Positions 59,501-60,992 are shown, counted from the first letter of the stretch. The stretch is DNA of 60,992 bases from Gammaproteobacteria bacterium (GCA_022712945.1 JAFLJP010000103.1:1-60992), one strand, 5' to 3'. Numbers and translations: made by a program. The notes: a model not told the origin generated them from the sequence alone.

Positions 59501-60992
59501 AATAGCGTATAGGTACCAGTCAGTGTGGCTGTAGTGACATCAATATCACCATACGTTATATAACGCGGGCCAAATACGGTTCGCCCATCAGGGTCAATAA
59601 GACGCCAGTGAGTACTATACGAGCTAACTTGCTGGTCGAAGTAGAATTGATCCCCAGCGAGCGCATCAAACTGATAGATATCGGTCTCACTGGCAGGGTT
59701 GAGCTGACCACTCACCACCGTACCAGGGACAATAACCGTCGCACTCATTAGATCAATCAAGCGGAAGGAGTAGGATCCGGTATGATCCCAACTACCATCA
59801 ATAGTCAGGCTATAATCCCCCAATGGTAGATCCAGTAAATCAATCCCCCAGTCTTGGGAAGTAAAGCCTTGTGAATCGACCTCAACCCCGCGCGGCCCCG
59901 TTAGGGTCCAATTAAGATTGCCATTATTGGTCAGGGAGTCGAAATAGAACTGCTTGGCTTCACTCAGCGTAAAGACATAATGGTCTTGCTGTCCTGAATG
60001 GTCGATGCGCCCTGCTATCACACCATCGGCTAACCCATAGCTACTTTGAACAACCCCATCGTTACCTTGACTGCTGCTATCCGCTAAGAGATTACCACTG
60101 CCTTCATTGGCATTGAGGTAAAGCACCAGCCCGGTTTCACTACCACTCAGTTCACTCTCTTTCGCAGCTTGAATCTCACTCTCGGTACGGGCAACATTCC
60201 ACACCCGTACTTCGTCCAACACCCCATCAAAGTAGCCATGACTAGGGCTTTCCGGTGAATCCCCCAAATACAGCGGTGCGGTACTCGATGTGGCCAAGGT
60301 ACTGCGGATGCTGACACTGGCCTGCTCAATGCCATCCACATAGAGGCGCATCTCGCCACTGGTGCGATCAATCACTCCAGCCACATGGTGCCATTCGCGA
60401 AGGTTAATCAGCCCGGTAGCGGTAGATACGCCCTGATTACTACCATCACTGGTTGAAAGGTGAACCGAACCGTTGGAGTTCAACCACAGTGAGTAGGTAC
60501 GATTATGATAGCTATCGCCATCGCCTTTATAAAATAAGGGGGTAGAGTTGGCGGTAAAACGGTCCACCTTAACCCAAGCTTCTAAGGTTAACGAGTCCGT
60601 GAGATCAACAGAGAGGCTGGAAGCAACCTCAGCATGGTGAACATCGGATAGCACCACGCCATTATTAAGGTAGCCTGCGTCCCAGTTCACCTCGGTACCG
60701 TGGGATTGACCCAACACCAGTGAGCTTGATTCATCCGTCACTTTTTGCACATTGAAACGGTAGTCTCGGGTACCGGTATCCGTTGAATACCCTTCAATCA
60801 ATAGCGTATAGGTACCCGTAAGGGTGAAGGTGGTGACATCAATATCACCGTAACTCATATAACGTGGGCCAAATACGGTGCGTCCATCGGGGTCAATAAG
60901 ACGCCAGTGAGTATTATAAGAGCTCACTTGATGGTCAAAATAGAATTGATCCCCCGCAAGGGCATCAAATTGGTAGATATCGGTCTCACTGG
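26533..60992 (-). CDS. Giant mosaic surface/exported protein (5' end outside window)
   Basis: One uninterrupted frame of more than 34.4 kb, over 11,480 residues (roughly 1.2 MDa), open to the right edge; the first in-window start (GTG at 60927) is inside a repeat and is not the real start. Order of modules from N to C: PPC-like repeats with two LamG domains, 17 CARDB-type repeats, PPC-like and IPT/TIG, beta-propeller, about nine Ig/cadherin-like repeats, YD-like stretch, dockerin-like pair, Big/ZU5-like, second propeller, peptidoglycan-binding plus M15-type peptidase, metzincin-like peptidase, cadherin-like array, galactose-binding-like domain, calcium-binding C terminus. Acidic and Cys-poor, as expected for an extracellular protein. 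No RTX nonapeptides seen. The N terminus, and so the secretion signal, is unseen. A role as adhesin or colony/biofilm matrix protein is likely; exporter candidates are encoded at 15.3-23.7 kb. Confidence 0.95.
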   Translation of the reverse strand, partial: SETDIYQFDALAGDQFYFDHQVSSYNTHWRLIDPDGRTVFGPRYMSYGDIDVTTFTLTGTYTLLIEGYSTDTGTRDYRFNVQKVTDESSSLVLGQSHGTEVNWDAGYLNNGVVLSDVHHAEVASSLSVDLTDSLTLEAWVKVDRFTANSTPLFYKGDGDSYHNRTYSLWLNSNGSVHLSTSDGSNQGVSTATGLINLREWHHVAGVIDRTSGEMRLYVDGIEQASVSIRSTLATSSTAPLYLGDSPESPSHGYFDGVLDEVRVWNVARTESEIQAAKESELSGSETGLVLYLNANEGSGNLLADSSSQGNDGVVQSSYGLADGVIAGRIDHSGQQDHYVFTLSEAKQFYFDSLTNNGNLNWTLTGPRGVEVDSQGFTSQDWGIDLLDLPLGDYSLTIDGSWDHTGSYSFRLIDLMSATVIVPGTVVSGQLNPASETDIYQFDALAGDQFYFDQQVSSYSTHWRLIDPDGRTVFGPRYITYGDIDVTTATLTGTYTLLIEGYSTDTGTRDYSFKVQKVTDESSSLVLGQSHGIDANWDAGYLNNGVVLSDVHHAEVATSPSVDLTDSLTMEAWVKVDRFSATSTALFYKGDGYHNRTYSLWLNSNGSVHLSTGDGGNQGVTTTTGLINLREWHHVAGVIDRTSGEMRLYVDGIEQASGSVRSTLATSSTAPLYFGYSPENPSHGYFDGVLDEVRVWNVVRTESEIQAAKESELSGSETGLVLYLNANEGSGNLLADSSSQGNDGVVQSRYGLADGVVAGRIDHSGQQDHYAFTLGEAKQFYFDSLTNNSNLNWSLTGPLGVEVTSRSFTSQDWGIGLLDLPQGDYNLTIDGSGDNTGAYSFRLIDLTSATVIVPGTVVSGQLNPASETAIYQFDALAGDQFYFDRQESAYNTHWRLLDPDGRAVFGPRYMSYGDIDVTTFTLLGVYTLLIEGYSTDTGTRDYSFNVEYRGNEPQVLPSGTPITIGTHIADIITVSDEQDHYSFTLAENTSLYFDSMTRNSSLNWSLVGPRGEEISSQRFDQSDAVNGLSLMDLMAGDYVLTVLGTTSNTSYSFQLLDLSQASEITLGTAVVGQLNPSSETDLYRFFATAGERFYFDLLNGHQQWSASWRLLDPNGRTVFGSNYLVYGDIDVKTLNVTGNYTLMIEGYAGDTGTRDYSFNVHTVNDDTSTLSIGEVVTGELTHPGQRNFYTFSLVEAKQLYFDSLTNNSNLRWSLTGPRGEEVSPQRLSGQDWSRDLLELSVGDYVLTIDGDLATVGAYSFGFIDLSQATPLIPGELVTGVLEVGNETDIYQFTVTAGEQYYFDRQVSSYHTHWRLLDPYGQKVFGASYMNSGDIDVTTLNVTGTYTLLIEGYSTNTGAMNYSFNVQPVSNETFPLIIGETISGDLAHTGQRDFYQFTLSEAKQLYFDSQTNNRYINWTLSGPRGVEVDSRGLNSADWNNAFLKLVAGDYTITIDGDLDQTGDYAFRLIDLSQSTVLTPGTVVSSQLNPANETDIYQFSGTIGEQFYFDRQTSSSYTNWRLLDPFGREVFSKYMLYGDIDVTTLKHTGIYTLLIEGSVSNTGTKDYSFNVSPVPVSAKIVISGLGDLPGPDLVIQNFTVTPVDASLLSGGQVRLNWDVTNIGTLPVTESWQDRVLIRNTELSKIVGNYLVDYNDLGLIDLQPGQALSREIMVTLPEGNQGAGSLSFQVTSDVSNAVEETGNGGELNNGATIALSSSLAAYPDLQISNLLVEPSNAWNPGQTVTVSWRVSNIGDKDIESDWFDNVYIRNLTTGEVLSNANLLYNQMDSGILAAGASRDFAHSLVWPEGVDSTGRFEFIVTTDAASELFENNVSETAESNNQASLLMTSGPDMQVKNLLVAEGIIQAGGLVTVSWEDWNYGEVAIPVSFTDRVIVTNISTSEVLINTSLAYDPESESAGYIAAGGFAARSFTFRLPDGGSGAGDIEIKVITDQNSSGYGALYETNATDDAEQNNSAVVPTHSIAKPYANLTVTAVELPASASAGTDIDISWTVNNIGDASTASGWIDSIVLTRDGIAGNSDDIFLANVHYRDEVVAGGSYTQTASIRLPSRIDGEYHLAVITDVNQTVLEPDTRDDNYLVSTPINILAANSDLVPEITLTPVEATAGRVAHVEWRVSNLGSIATDVSLWVDQLYLSATTTLDNNAILLGSVTHVGALDSGANYSNGFDVELPRHVSGAMYFIVKTDAFANTYEASNTANNVVAATSTTAINPLPKANLQVTDIQTPLIWTVGEVLSLSYTVNNSGNETANAWMSDRVRLVDVNDSSNVINLASVQKNRTVAASESYIQTIDVAAPSVTAGSWRLELIADVNNVVVESVESDNITSRDIAIIHPDVTVSNVSIQGFQQGGETLGIHWTTSNIGSANATDFVDQLFLSIDGVLSADDIKLGEFTHTEILSGESAQASTSVMLPVDANGLYQLLVVSDATALLSETSAGEANNINLTPIDVEPDNYADLAVTNITAPTQAIDDPATISFEWTVTNQGNGPGRSTAWSDVVYFSKDEILGNADDLVLAEVRHEGVLQVGDSYTNTASYTFGPAYWARGHVFVKSDASSEVWENNSEANNTAEAASQLDVMPFEYADLQVSSVTTQGVASSGKSLSITWTVVNSGIGITNTGTWSDKIWLSTNPDGSGEVASFKLSSHIGQLAAGDSYTRSAEVVLPEGITGTYYINVKTGGPFEFIFTDNNVGTSLGVPVELSLSPDLVVDNVTLPTAAQEGTLIDVSWSVTNQGDVKAEGSWIDTIVLVPIGGGAAISLGSFTYDRGVESGIQYTRTEQVRLPSKIEGLYRVEVVTNANLGSRGSQVYEHGAAGDNNSLLSTEAIELSLNSRPDLRISNIVVPTNVTAGTSAGIQYTVINQGPEATSGKWIDRVYLSLDNKLSADDILLGNYENGSALAPTEAYSSEISSIDIPIRFRGDAYLLVVADANNNIDEYPNEINNVLAAQFYVDPVPFSDLVTSNVVAPDQAVFGSSIEVNYKVTNSGSNTSRGDSASVDSWVDSVWLTRDQTRPSPSKGDILLGSVTHNGNLAVGEDYLGTVQAAIPDSVLSGEYFITVWSDTYNVILEDTLSSNINPDDPNQIDNNNYKARAISVLGITPPDLIISELTAISDIQSGGEYSYNYTIQNRGDLFTGAWTDEIYIANNPDLSLATESWLIDRVFHEQTLANGEQFSIGRTVQLAPSIEGGYIVVKMDYQNKVKEYDETNNIRSEISNVTDQPSDLQVTSVITQPENLSGEETSVSWTVTNFGGDVWSGTHEWTDRIFFSPDSTFIKERATLIGTVKHSNIDGLASGASYTSTATVRLPAGTEGNYYIYVITDAKEAHTNRGYEPKDEMPLGNRNDQSIKLYSESVYEEQNNSNNTGQGEINVTYYEPDLTIDSITVSNPNPGSGQSLTVTWVVSNQGTRETRTNTWFDGIYLSRDISLDNADYPAVDSGSRVERDNRVRLTALYEDYEPKYLKAGETYTNSATFKLPESISGDFHIIVKADTSSVKDPYNRTESTIRDDLQVIFGSGPGLVGEFKDEGNNVSSIPLVITLSTPPDLQVSAVNAPTAVMAGQPLQVSYQVTNTGGDTPTDQGGWNDLVYLSRDRFLDVTKDRYLGYVKHNGGLAAASSYDATLDLTAPRDLQGAYYVFVVTDPANAWGKGEFGSVREFGNEFNNAGTATQPVLIETPPPADLIVTNVVIPSSAQSGDDLTIEYTVSNESINQAIGSWTDAIYLSSDNQWDLSDKLLGKVTHSGGLNASGSYAGSLTAKLPPLKEGSWRVIVRPDLYNEVYEGAISYTETGLNIAPGEANNRLVSGSTMQVSVPEMMVASPLDTTLSSGQERLYKVSVAAGETLRVSLDSTATKGANELFIRYGDIPTGFAFDASYTNPVSPDQEVLIPSTQAGDYYILVKSRQGQTDTPVTLRADLLPLAITSITPDQGGTGDDAHRWVTVDIYGARFQPGALVKLSRPGVFEIEPERWQVLDATHIQAVFDTRTVPHGLYDVVVTNPDGQRVTEAYRYLVERAIETEVAIGIGGERSLEPGDGTTYSVSLQSLTNVDTPYVRFDFGTPEMGRSEYVLENLYLPFIVFGTNVGGSPDGAVVEGDGNNQLYGSTATTGTPRDDIPWASLDGVANTSGVNLASGYAIDLAAGGFVGMSFNVQTYPGLAEWIAYDFEGLRAKLYSVRPDWQEQGLLDGGVQDLNNIADGLAAKFLSTEEGEHITEEEALAMPFRFNVVGAATPLTRAEFIAEQMEYAKQLRSAILADSEAPSSLSVLAADQAQWVQGWLGALEAAGLLRAEDEAAPIRLNPEVISLNATLASGILLSKGGDSYRTQGDILGFFSTVQTWYGDTSKWAGDPDSDVGAFEYYEVRTTETGVTVEVPVSEMIDPATLDRHAQQNTHFINFNVFAGSKSELEYMRHQGLLDSEFNPLGPQALNLTQYLQQAAQQAADSQSIASIRGPQGVLDPSGNAYVPADTPLPYTINFNNPDNKPVGELRIVTELDSDLDPRSLRLGDLKLGDINIHMPGDRANFQGDFDFTGSKGFILRVSAGIDASTGIATWLLQAIDPDTGEVMQDSLRGLLAPSNEPNQPTSTTQTRGFVSYTIKNSADAVSSAEIITSARVIFNQAPPIETASISHTLDAKAPVTSVAVTSLGTNQQGESSYDVNWHTVDDASGIKHVTVYVAENGGSFKIWLRQVAPDQTQAIYTGNADSTYEFLAVATDNAGNSEAALIANAILPDDGSRQAVLDQLGVNETLNQTKEIPLATPDRNYVSNALFEQSTNHLPGFVAPESPADLQSVVAPFMLRGFAEGFNSSDADIGALAMVELPDGSMLISAGSLRNEVYLYSEEGGRNTTPLFTLNMPVLDMAIDVNGQLWVMTGKELLLVDVDSGAILRQISGPNNEPLTHALAIHPESGEIYLSSGNGIEIFNPNETDANKLWHHFSNERVGDLAFGPDGRLWGVRWSGSEISSTVPGSTTDIVSFPMSGRTIGRAELEYRIEGVIDSISFGADGTQLAGLMFASSNLSQRPVVDAIATPVPHASSVWMVELQSHRILQLATGGTRGESLITTADGRILIAQTNRVDEIAPISAPNVLAISVPDGALLPLPVNTIAVSFDQAMWLGAPGAADEARVADLWSVLNPNNYTFTPLGANNTQALTPESIRWDAITRSALLTMPNLTAGQYQLEISAELRSQAQVRLETGVISTFTAVLDMTSQLGLEFTNTRADRLTGDVSYDVTVTNIGTDDIRGPMMLLLDPGRYFDNNVADAVSGTGDQSDLWIMDLSAGLQALGGNLAIGETLSAQTITVKADTVFGTTPGAAELVKFNLGHGIYAVPYENTPPALGVAGAVDSNLLPGAVAGQQWSAEIEANDSDGSLFYWQLVKAPAGVTLTPSGVVDPLTSGYSSKATLNWAPTANDRIDTEIVVRLSDSRGGVATTRFALNVEGGNAAPVVDSWGEIVLNEGESLNLPITASDADGDPLTVIFRNLPAGASYNAATGMLSWLPSYDQAGVYSDITIVASDGKATVQTQFSVVVDQGYAKPNLAVVPSQTLREGDKFSLQLAGSVPGGLTQVDGTTITLSYSARWLPGGAQLNSETGWLEWTPSHSHAGSYQMPVTLTATYTPADGGDAIETRVTQNIALEVLNANGAPVFDAAETWNILEGQILRISAFAFDPDNPGFEPKVRLRDDTPVEETVTTAPTVTYQVSGLPEGAIFDEETLEIVWTPEYDQSGTYTVTVTATDDGDGTGTPLSSQVTLPIVVSNANRAPQIGEITNAIIDKGAVLEIPVDVADIDGNPIAVTISGLPRFATYTQNPTTVDGFSSGVIRFAPGDNDRGDYIITVIAQDNGDGDINQVLAEAKTFVVTVNSLSEAPKFNVPSQMVAVASQTIILPVSVTDLDQDELTFTAQGLPVGATFTGQVQYGQALFEWTPSVGDVGVYDISLQVTDSGLPPQDAGYVLDPDFVPTPNSTAQTMRVIVREANEAPALLGVEVDGSVITLASSNTPIAATEGVPLSVEIFGYDSDLDHINWHVVGLPNGMSLDTQSGSAGSGSLQLNWTPGFYAAQSDNLGGAQPGHYHVTVTGSDGAGQISHTFDIAVANTNQAPRILPMPLQLISEGELLNFRILGGDPDGNAVKYALLHDQNTPDNVYFDPINGEFEWRPSGSFVDNLTDTDRALTFTFEVSDGIATTQQTVQVRVFDVNRQPVLSVSNHAMLVGQSFSLPVTLGTSENSAGIVASDTDGQAQTQSLVVSFIGLPDGAQYDAQTQQLNWVPGPGQVGDYVIAANISDGLNTSTKTFTLRVVAEAQANAPKILVSTTPSTPAQPGQTIVATVRAQSYSPIQTLAVQIRGSALSDAAQWQTVALDSLGRLHLVPTDPGLIEIQVTAIDQDGFSSTHTQTVSVKDISDTQAPALAWSGLLQGADRFSEPLIVSDISNIQAALQEQQLMGYKLEIAPANTAQWRILTERSHAADEVLANLSLTTLDPSTLHNGVYTLRLAAWDLVGRTTEIEANIVIDTEIKNIEIQTATDHLYTLGGHDLALTRLLEAGSPAIANDIGNWQIPLLSTQLTHDQPSHTDLGTVAPWQEGAQLWLQIPSSPSVPDAELMNLSFTLSTTQERLADTAGAPVVYHTLFSHSQGWTLQASNSQAGAEDSLQRQGFKLFDQSSGLPWVPSHFTLISPDGTEYQLDANGKITAITFSDGAQWLVSDAGIAAVNGNIDDRVDFLRDDQGRITKIIGPVDVAGSTEPLATAYQYDAQGQLTLARTIGTADLGTPYAYQDNGLAHTDTITANLGAAVHWNGITNQWQGELQADLTTTLAFSVRESEIASTVQTPGGQGAVIVAIQTSGWVSDGLNQQLELMGGTILGTTTLNQTQTTLVRITEAGLKLLRFSGTGTLQVSITLAGDINQDGRVDGTDSQAWEQARLASDLVGDLNGDDLVTQTDRQLLYANYGWKANQAPVVAATLPTINTHTDLAKDQALSSIAQDFEGDTVFWRVLNSSHGIATLSRDGETLIFKPEAGYVGTASVQVQADDGFAASAPVELTVNVSGAQLIAIHLADLPSLRTGQSAIVQATLDFADEAGVVVVDGSYLTMLALDLTPMGAVSASAIEVDDNRDVISGKFQGPGLLQVSRIDTDGRLVSTVATINVEAAPGGTDETYYDEALVVEPDVYPLTLSLAPEGIRQLKIHTVDFGTGERINVAQANPTTTSGTRYYSSDETVASVSADGLITAHIDGQVVITIAHLASNLDYITGEVTEQAIGQGEVTLNVHTAQLTDDDPLTAAPQTVEISQAQGGVVVSETGEMVMIGAGALAEDSEISIRRIDIADISLPTPAPYAIEAAGAFYLEMGDTPSNYPLQLAIPVQPDISYEAGEEVLFFRKGQVLTEDGTFQDTWWLVDNGYIGEDGIARTASPPYEGLDSNGEYIVTKSIGVISGVFDLYDNTGSVAFASMAGMTFGMSALPSMIDSAMVGILALMSTTASAMHYRFGVPQFTEIDIPAVPVGDRFTLDLREIFPDVTTPSGATIVRPLIDEAHVDDAKDALIINVKNDSPGKFVGELAVRAIFDDGSHHDVAKISGSHSGNYEIGVDLLVNADKKPIAIGSVQWQLVRLIKDDIYTASGNLQVNDELEFSGNLIRVASQPDMAAILTRTGIDIIRQSKVEGSVNLVDRLNNEVDFGAYLTGVKTQPVTFSGDLSRIYVGGNGVVYVIDTLSFRLLDTIEIPAGKNISSVVAVGNTLFIGEGISGGGARLLMMDINPGSPNYNQAPITLKVPAVESSSRGISGMAIGPDGKTLVVTLPEQRTFGLGDLSKRGNVAIIDIASLDFKTGDVNSIVASLPSDGRSGKSPQVVTATYDSNRFLVGNVNDYNRGLSTLVIERDDDGNPTKATLNAVKMNQPTGDILIDRLNIQRAQSAVLVNHNGVEYAIVGDDNYHFLDPYWKAMYEAPTFLMSPTGGMFAVGGSASAKKVAVGGKLGIVRDPFGDAEYIGASLPMDGYGIRGLSLSEDGSVMIGQLYGSFSGNITSENWLKQYPHQSHAWNTAELIDAALANPEADRMRKHFVMPENTAQILSEDYKPPAGTYFDPAVGFVEVVGRMGDVVEVDLQKLLSKSLEVDEAKLSAFAVLEDDIKRYADDHYGQFNPNAQFKLVTLEGKGENKDNPYSRGDSNEIETFKDTGRLFMAPILDEADLTLLRSGLNITEKSAWVNFTFTQEENGTSVEKRGSVRVIAQDIENVNTFFGDRPLDNPGYSEFELTGKVGVGEDNDVLDVYRVEQRLGYLGFPALGQDRSNDNYNLQEFDVDGKFTNVDGKALLLFHRVINYGLGDAPVKKLVPPYSGGGFNAGLYDSELAATSERVAVDLNGRIISYLNAWNAPHWVRVGSLAEMNPSFNNTQDEIIDKRRENYSTSWLSDWIVAEQFSPAGLQTDSNFLFNGATDANHADTPRDHSSHDLGMAFDVGLKNRNAFGRLQLGPIDAVITNSNSATYRMTQAADGAAPTGNQLSLPTGGLGQWSDAAATWFVKPDDRTVYPHSNGVVGQTTTIRTRDIPDADGNYRLPTGKWLEGRGGANDQRTAAAQILSFYSITQENSGGFQTARSHFSGTGAEQIIKAQQLFTSLFSSVFVGGSGSTNQYGNIRYVLDKLGVSNRPVSSHHHHFHITMGVPDADPIDDEKSLLTEQNGDNSMFDVNVDTDFSIMLAQATTEQTIVDSSPNSSNWMENDKHALDAFDRYMKFGSEKLKSYGYYGYTAQGELGIPELVVNMPIDYTRTESDGKTYAIKNFVSLAGSACSFLDVEAQKAGAWGPECKIAKFITQPEGKLEAWNDPRARDGDYLYTPPRIGTDTVRFILENGDGKQVDVTMNLNATSYEDSNINEFSPGIAEGIRNGDLTALPGFHIVLEGISFDALSLSFADLENGSLGKASASGITLDDNANGYGWYVDMTPGLNEEFLPTADPYEWIAKPGSEAEGKIDLLTVLLHEAAHTLGYDHTADSHALMAATLEPGVRRLPSAELLAELQGLSNHELDQALAGAGENDPAPNPLPLAGLGAFWMGRMRKGDFGYLLESVGAKIDKDIQYAVVPNPTLLNPEFATVDGWNITGDVTLGGNAAVLRESATSQTRLNQLFVLSEHDRFLRFTLDDINLDDVNAAPDDAFEVALIDANTGESLLGGTGLNGGDAAINLQANGTEHLAAQVSTTHNHDGSRTYVLDLSAIAAGTVVSLSFDLIGFGREAAASSSQITVRDLKLGLNIPETIDDVVTTVEDTPTNITALANDLDAEQAGFAPVVVTGPSHGELQINADGTFDYTPDLNWSGIDSFSYQLSDGQVDSNIANVTITVTPVNDAPVVTDATVTTLEEQAQVINPQHYAMDIDSNVAIFTSQIISGPANGSLLMNVDGSYRYTPNADFNGEDSFTYRVNDGELDSNIATVTINVAPVNDAPTGANNTVTLLEETTYTFQLIDFGFSDSHDDVQGGTNVAGDTMSGATGNNFAAVTINSLPSVGNLTLSGVAVTAGQSISVTDILAANLVFAPMAQANGSHYASFTFQLQDDGGVLNGGIDTDPTARTLTIDVTPVNDAPTGADNTVTILEDTPYTFLVADFGFSDIHDGNTFTNVIIDGLPLAGNLTLSSAAVIVGQSISVADIAAGNLVFSPIAQANGSNYAAFTFRVQDDGGVLNGGVDRDPTARTLTIDVTSVNDAPIGANNAVTTLEETSYVLQVSDFGFSDIHDGNNFTNVIIDELPLVGNLTLSSGAVIAGQSISVADIAAGNLLFSPIAQANGTHYANVSFRVQDDDGVLNGGADTDLVSRTLTIDVTPVNDAPTGADNTVTTLEDTAYVLQVADFGFSDIHDSNAFANVIIDDLPLFGNLTLSAAAVMAGQSISVVDIAAGNLVFTPIAQANGTNYANVTFRVQDNDGTANGGVDTDLVSRTLTINVTSVNDAPTGADNTVTTLEDTVYVLQVADFGFSDIHDGNAFANVIIDDLPLFGNLTLSAAAVMAGQSISVVDVAAGNLVFTPIAQANGTNYANVTFRVQDDDGVLNGGIDTDLTARTLTINVTSVNDAPSGADNTVTTLEDMAYVLQIADFGFSDIHDGNAFANVIIDDLPLAGNLTLSSAEVIAGQSISVADIAAGNLIFSPVAQANGANYTNFSFRVQDDDGVLNGGVDTDLIAHTMTIDVASVNDAPSGADNTVTTLEDTTYVLQVSDFGFSDIHDGNAFANVIIDELPLAGNLTLSAAAVMAGQSISVVDIAAGNLVFTPIAQANGTNYANVTFRVQDDDGVLNGGIDTDLVSRTLTIDVTSVNDAPSGADNTVTTLEDTAYVLQVADFGFSDIHDGNAFVNVIIDGLPLAGNLTLSGTAVMAGQSISVVDVAAGNLVFTPIAQANGGNYANFSFRVQDDDGVLNGGVDTDLVSRTLSINVTSVNDVPSGADNTVTTLEDTAYVLQVSDFGFSDIHDGNNFANVIIDSVPVAGSLTLSGSAIITGQSVTVADIAAGSLVFAPALNANGVAYANLTFRVQDEGGLANGGLDTDLTSRTLTLNVTAVNDAPVVTDADVALLEDHTLVIDLRNTASDVDNDVAMLVGQIIAAPQHGSLTVNANGTFTYAPNLDFNGIDSFTYVVNDGALDSNIATVNISVASVNDAPEGQSNTVTTLEDTPYQFQVADFGYSDLHDNPANALMAVIVESLPVAGSLTLNNLVVTAGQHISVNDISAGLLQFASAADANGMGYANFAFRVQDTGGVTNGGVDTDLLSKIMTIDVTPVNDAPEAINSAVIGQEDTPYIFSWAELQITDIDSNSLSVVINSLPTEGFLQYDDGLNWIAVTLGQVISKADIEAGKFCFGPEANAAGYDGYAAVGTGNLKLDYASFTYQGFDGELLSNQVTMTIDIVPVADIPRLAFASPGGLYGATSELVQTSWESVSNRNHNATILPRSELEGWHAITPDGDKNNHFIVWSDGDRMKDADNTKRKVYAGNDNGNNWIELGDAKGAGHETYGIEREVMTHQGMTYTLSLDYAGHLGYGTDFTQIGIYVDGVKMGSYANTSTNTQLNWQEVSFTFIGNGNNQLVRIVSESTANESNGRGAMIDDIRIIEKLPLSTGYQNSPINLVTVVSSLHDQDGSETLSLTVSAIPEGAILTDGIQHFTATSELKQIEITSWNLENLMITAPTDFIGTFDLSIAAHATESGTHEIASYSLPLTVTVIDANVSSPIVFDLNGDGIQTTALKQSNGKFDLLNTGKAIHSGWLSAEDGFLAMDHNANGIIDDRSELFGGAIGEGFAKLRALDDNHDGVIDKKDTAFDELKIWQDKNSNHQTDAGELFNLHEYDIASINLDYTIEPVQQHGNWLLEQTTATKGDGTSIAMADAYFEIPQNEVANLISKEKPDTQKREAKIIIQSLPEKVREVVHSLLAMSPIFTSASDYKSDAIPNTEQGAMPLISWNSASDDEKDKDKTASEQSKKNTSWLSSFLGIDSEKEPADLSETTGLKIKIQAKGDNDK
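26990..27420 (-). other. EF-hand-like calcium-binding C-terminal domain (giant protein)
   Basis: PIVFDLNGDGIQTT, LAMDHNANGIIDDRSELFGG, LDDNHDGVIDKKD and WQDKNSNHQTDAGEL are calcium loops arranged as in the C-terminal domain of many RTX-type exported proteins. About 150 charged residues follow to the stop. Confidence 0.8.
28370..33260 (-). repeat. Cadherin-like tandem array (giant protein)
   Basis: Opens with two Cadherin_5/tandem-95-like units (DTPTNITALANDLDAE; GTFDYTPDLNWSGIDSFSYQ), continues into 121-residue units with VTTLEDTxYxLQVxDFGFSDIHDGN, and closes with two more of the former. Ig-like units in this kind of array usually bind calcium through DxNDNAP-like linkers (here VNDAP). Confidence 0.85.
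29379..32282 (-). repeat. Eight exact 363-base tandem repeats within the giant gene
   Basis: The same phrase (CATCATTCACTG- type) recurs at 29379, 29742, 30105, 30468, 30831, 31194, 31557, 31920 and 32283, exactly 363 bases (121 codons) apart each time. Adjacent copies are near-identical in DNA over long blocks, for example 30900-31160 against 31263-31523. A ninth, longer copy (with about 45 extra bases) follows at 32283-32690. Confidence 0.95.
33800..34300 (-). other. Metzincin-like zinc peptidase module (giant protein)
   Basis: HEAAHTLGYDH at about 34050-34082 fits HExxHxxGxxH; a Met-turn-like ALMA follows 9 residues later. The lead-in GYGWYVDMTPGLNEEF is typical of large multidomain bacterial proteins with this module. 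A near-identical copy occurs in the remnant gene at 23.8-24.3 kb. Confidence 0.7.
35020..36240 (-). other. Peptidoglycan-binding plus M15-type peptidase module (giant protein)
   Basis: A peptidoglycan-binding-domain-like segment (YRVEQRLGYLGFPALG, then FDVDGKF and ALLLFHRVI) is followed by the M15/LAS metallopeptidase signature: SSHDLGMAFDVG near 35660 (SxHxxGxAxD) and HHHHFHI near 35040 (HxH). In D,D- and L,D-peptidases these residues bind zinc, which suggests cell-wall cleavage. Activity is not proven. Confidence 0.65.
36850..38090 (-). other. Beta-propeller-like domain 2 (giant protein)
   Basis: Blade-like repeats with YVGGNGVVYVIDTLSFRLL, MAIGPDGKTLVVTLPEQ, AIIDIASLDF, LSLSEDGSVMIGQLYGS. 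The pattern resembles lactonase/YVTN propellers. It precedes the peptidoglycan-binding module. Confidence 0.6.
38690..39860 (-). other. Big_2-like and ZU5-like segment (giant protein)
   Basis: A Big_2-like motif (YSSDETVASVSADGLITAHI) precedes a ZU5-like pattern (GGVVVSETGEMVMIGAGALA, then SEISIRRI). Right after it, at about 38530-38660, comes a hydrophobic stretch rich in Met and Ala (FASMAGMTFGMSALPSM and MVGILALMSTTASAM). Confidence 0.5.
40125..40290 (-). other. Dockerin-like EF-hand pair (giant protein)
   Basis: Two calcium-loop helices in tandem: GDINQDGRVDGTDSQAW and GDLNGDDLVTQTDRQLLY. This is the type I dockerin layout. Dockerins bind cohesins; no cohesin was recognised in the window. 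Confidence 0.65.
40640..40980 (-). other. YD/RHS-like stretch (giant protein)
   Basis: Contains YQLDANGKITAITFSDG, VDFLRDDQGRITKI and YQYDAQGQLTLAR, which match the YD-repeat pattern of RHS and teneurin proteins. Only about three units are present, far too few for an RHS cage. Confidence 0.45.
42075..44985 (-). repeat. About nine Ig/cadherin-like repeats (giant protein)
   Basis: Units of about 95-110 residues share AP-x-[VIL] openings, an acidic DxDGDPL-type motif and the paired phrases GLPxGAxFDxxTGxxxWxPxxxQxGxY (putative Ig, He_PIG-like). The DxD/DGD motifs could bind calcium and stiffen the chain. Confidence 0.75.
45690..46600 (-). other. Beta-propeller-like domain 1 (giant protein)
   Basis: Repeated four-strand blades of NHL/Kelch-like type: LAMVELPDGSMLISAG, LDMAIDVNGQLWVMTG, LAIHPESGEIYLSSG, LAFGPDGRLWGVRW. 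At least five blades are visible, enough to suggest a propeller. Ligand unknown. Confidence 0.6.
48900..49540 (-). other. PPC-like plus IPT/TIG-like segment (giant protein)
   Basis: A PPC-like unit (LYKVSVAAGETLRVSLDS, then GDYYILVKSRQGQ) is followed by an IPT/TIG-like domain (ITSITPDQGGTGDDAHRWVT, VDIYGARFQPGALVKLSRPG). About 2 kb of sequence after this (48.9-46.8 kb) carries no domain I can name, apart from a DUF11-like stretch around PYTINFNNPDNKPVGELRIV and an Ig-like unit near the end. Confidence 0.55.
49540..56245 (-). repeat. Array of 17 CARDB-type repeats (giant protein)
   Basis: I count 17 units of about 120-150 residues, each opening with a PDL-[VIT]-V motif, then VSWxVxNxG, W-x-D-x-[VI]-[YW]-[LI]S, and a later strand such as GxYxVxVxTDxxNxVxExxxxxNN. 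This is the CARDB (cell-adhesion-related) pattern of Ig-like domains found in large surface proteins. The copies are diverged at residue level, so this array is older than the 363-base array nearer the C terminus. Confidence 0.85.
56290..60992 (-). repeat. PPC-like repeats with two LamG domains (giant protein)
   Basis: Pairs of beta-sandwich repeats of about 90 residues alternate: one type has GTVVSGQLNPASETDIYQFD and YTLLIEGYSTDTGTRDYSF, the other has FYFDSLTNN and LDLPLGDYSLTIDG. They resemble pre-peptidase C-terminal (PPC) domains. Two LamG/concanavalin-type domains are inserted (about 60150-60625 and 58855-59325), each with EAWVKVDRF, REWHHVAGVID and DEVRVWN. A 1299-base unit (433 residues) holding one LamG and flanking repeats is nearly identical in both copies. 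Confidence 0.8.
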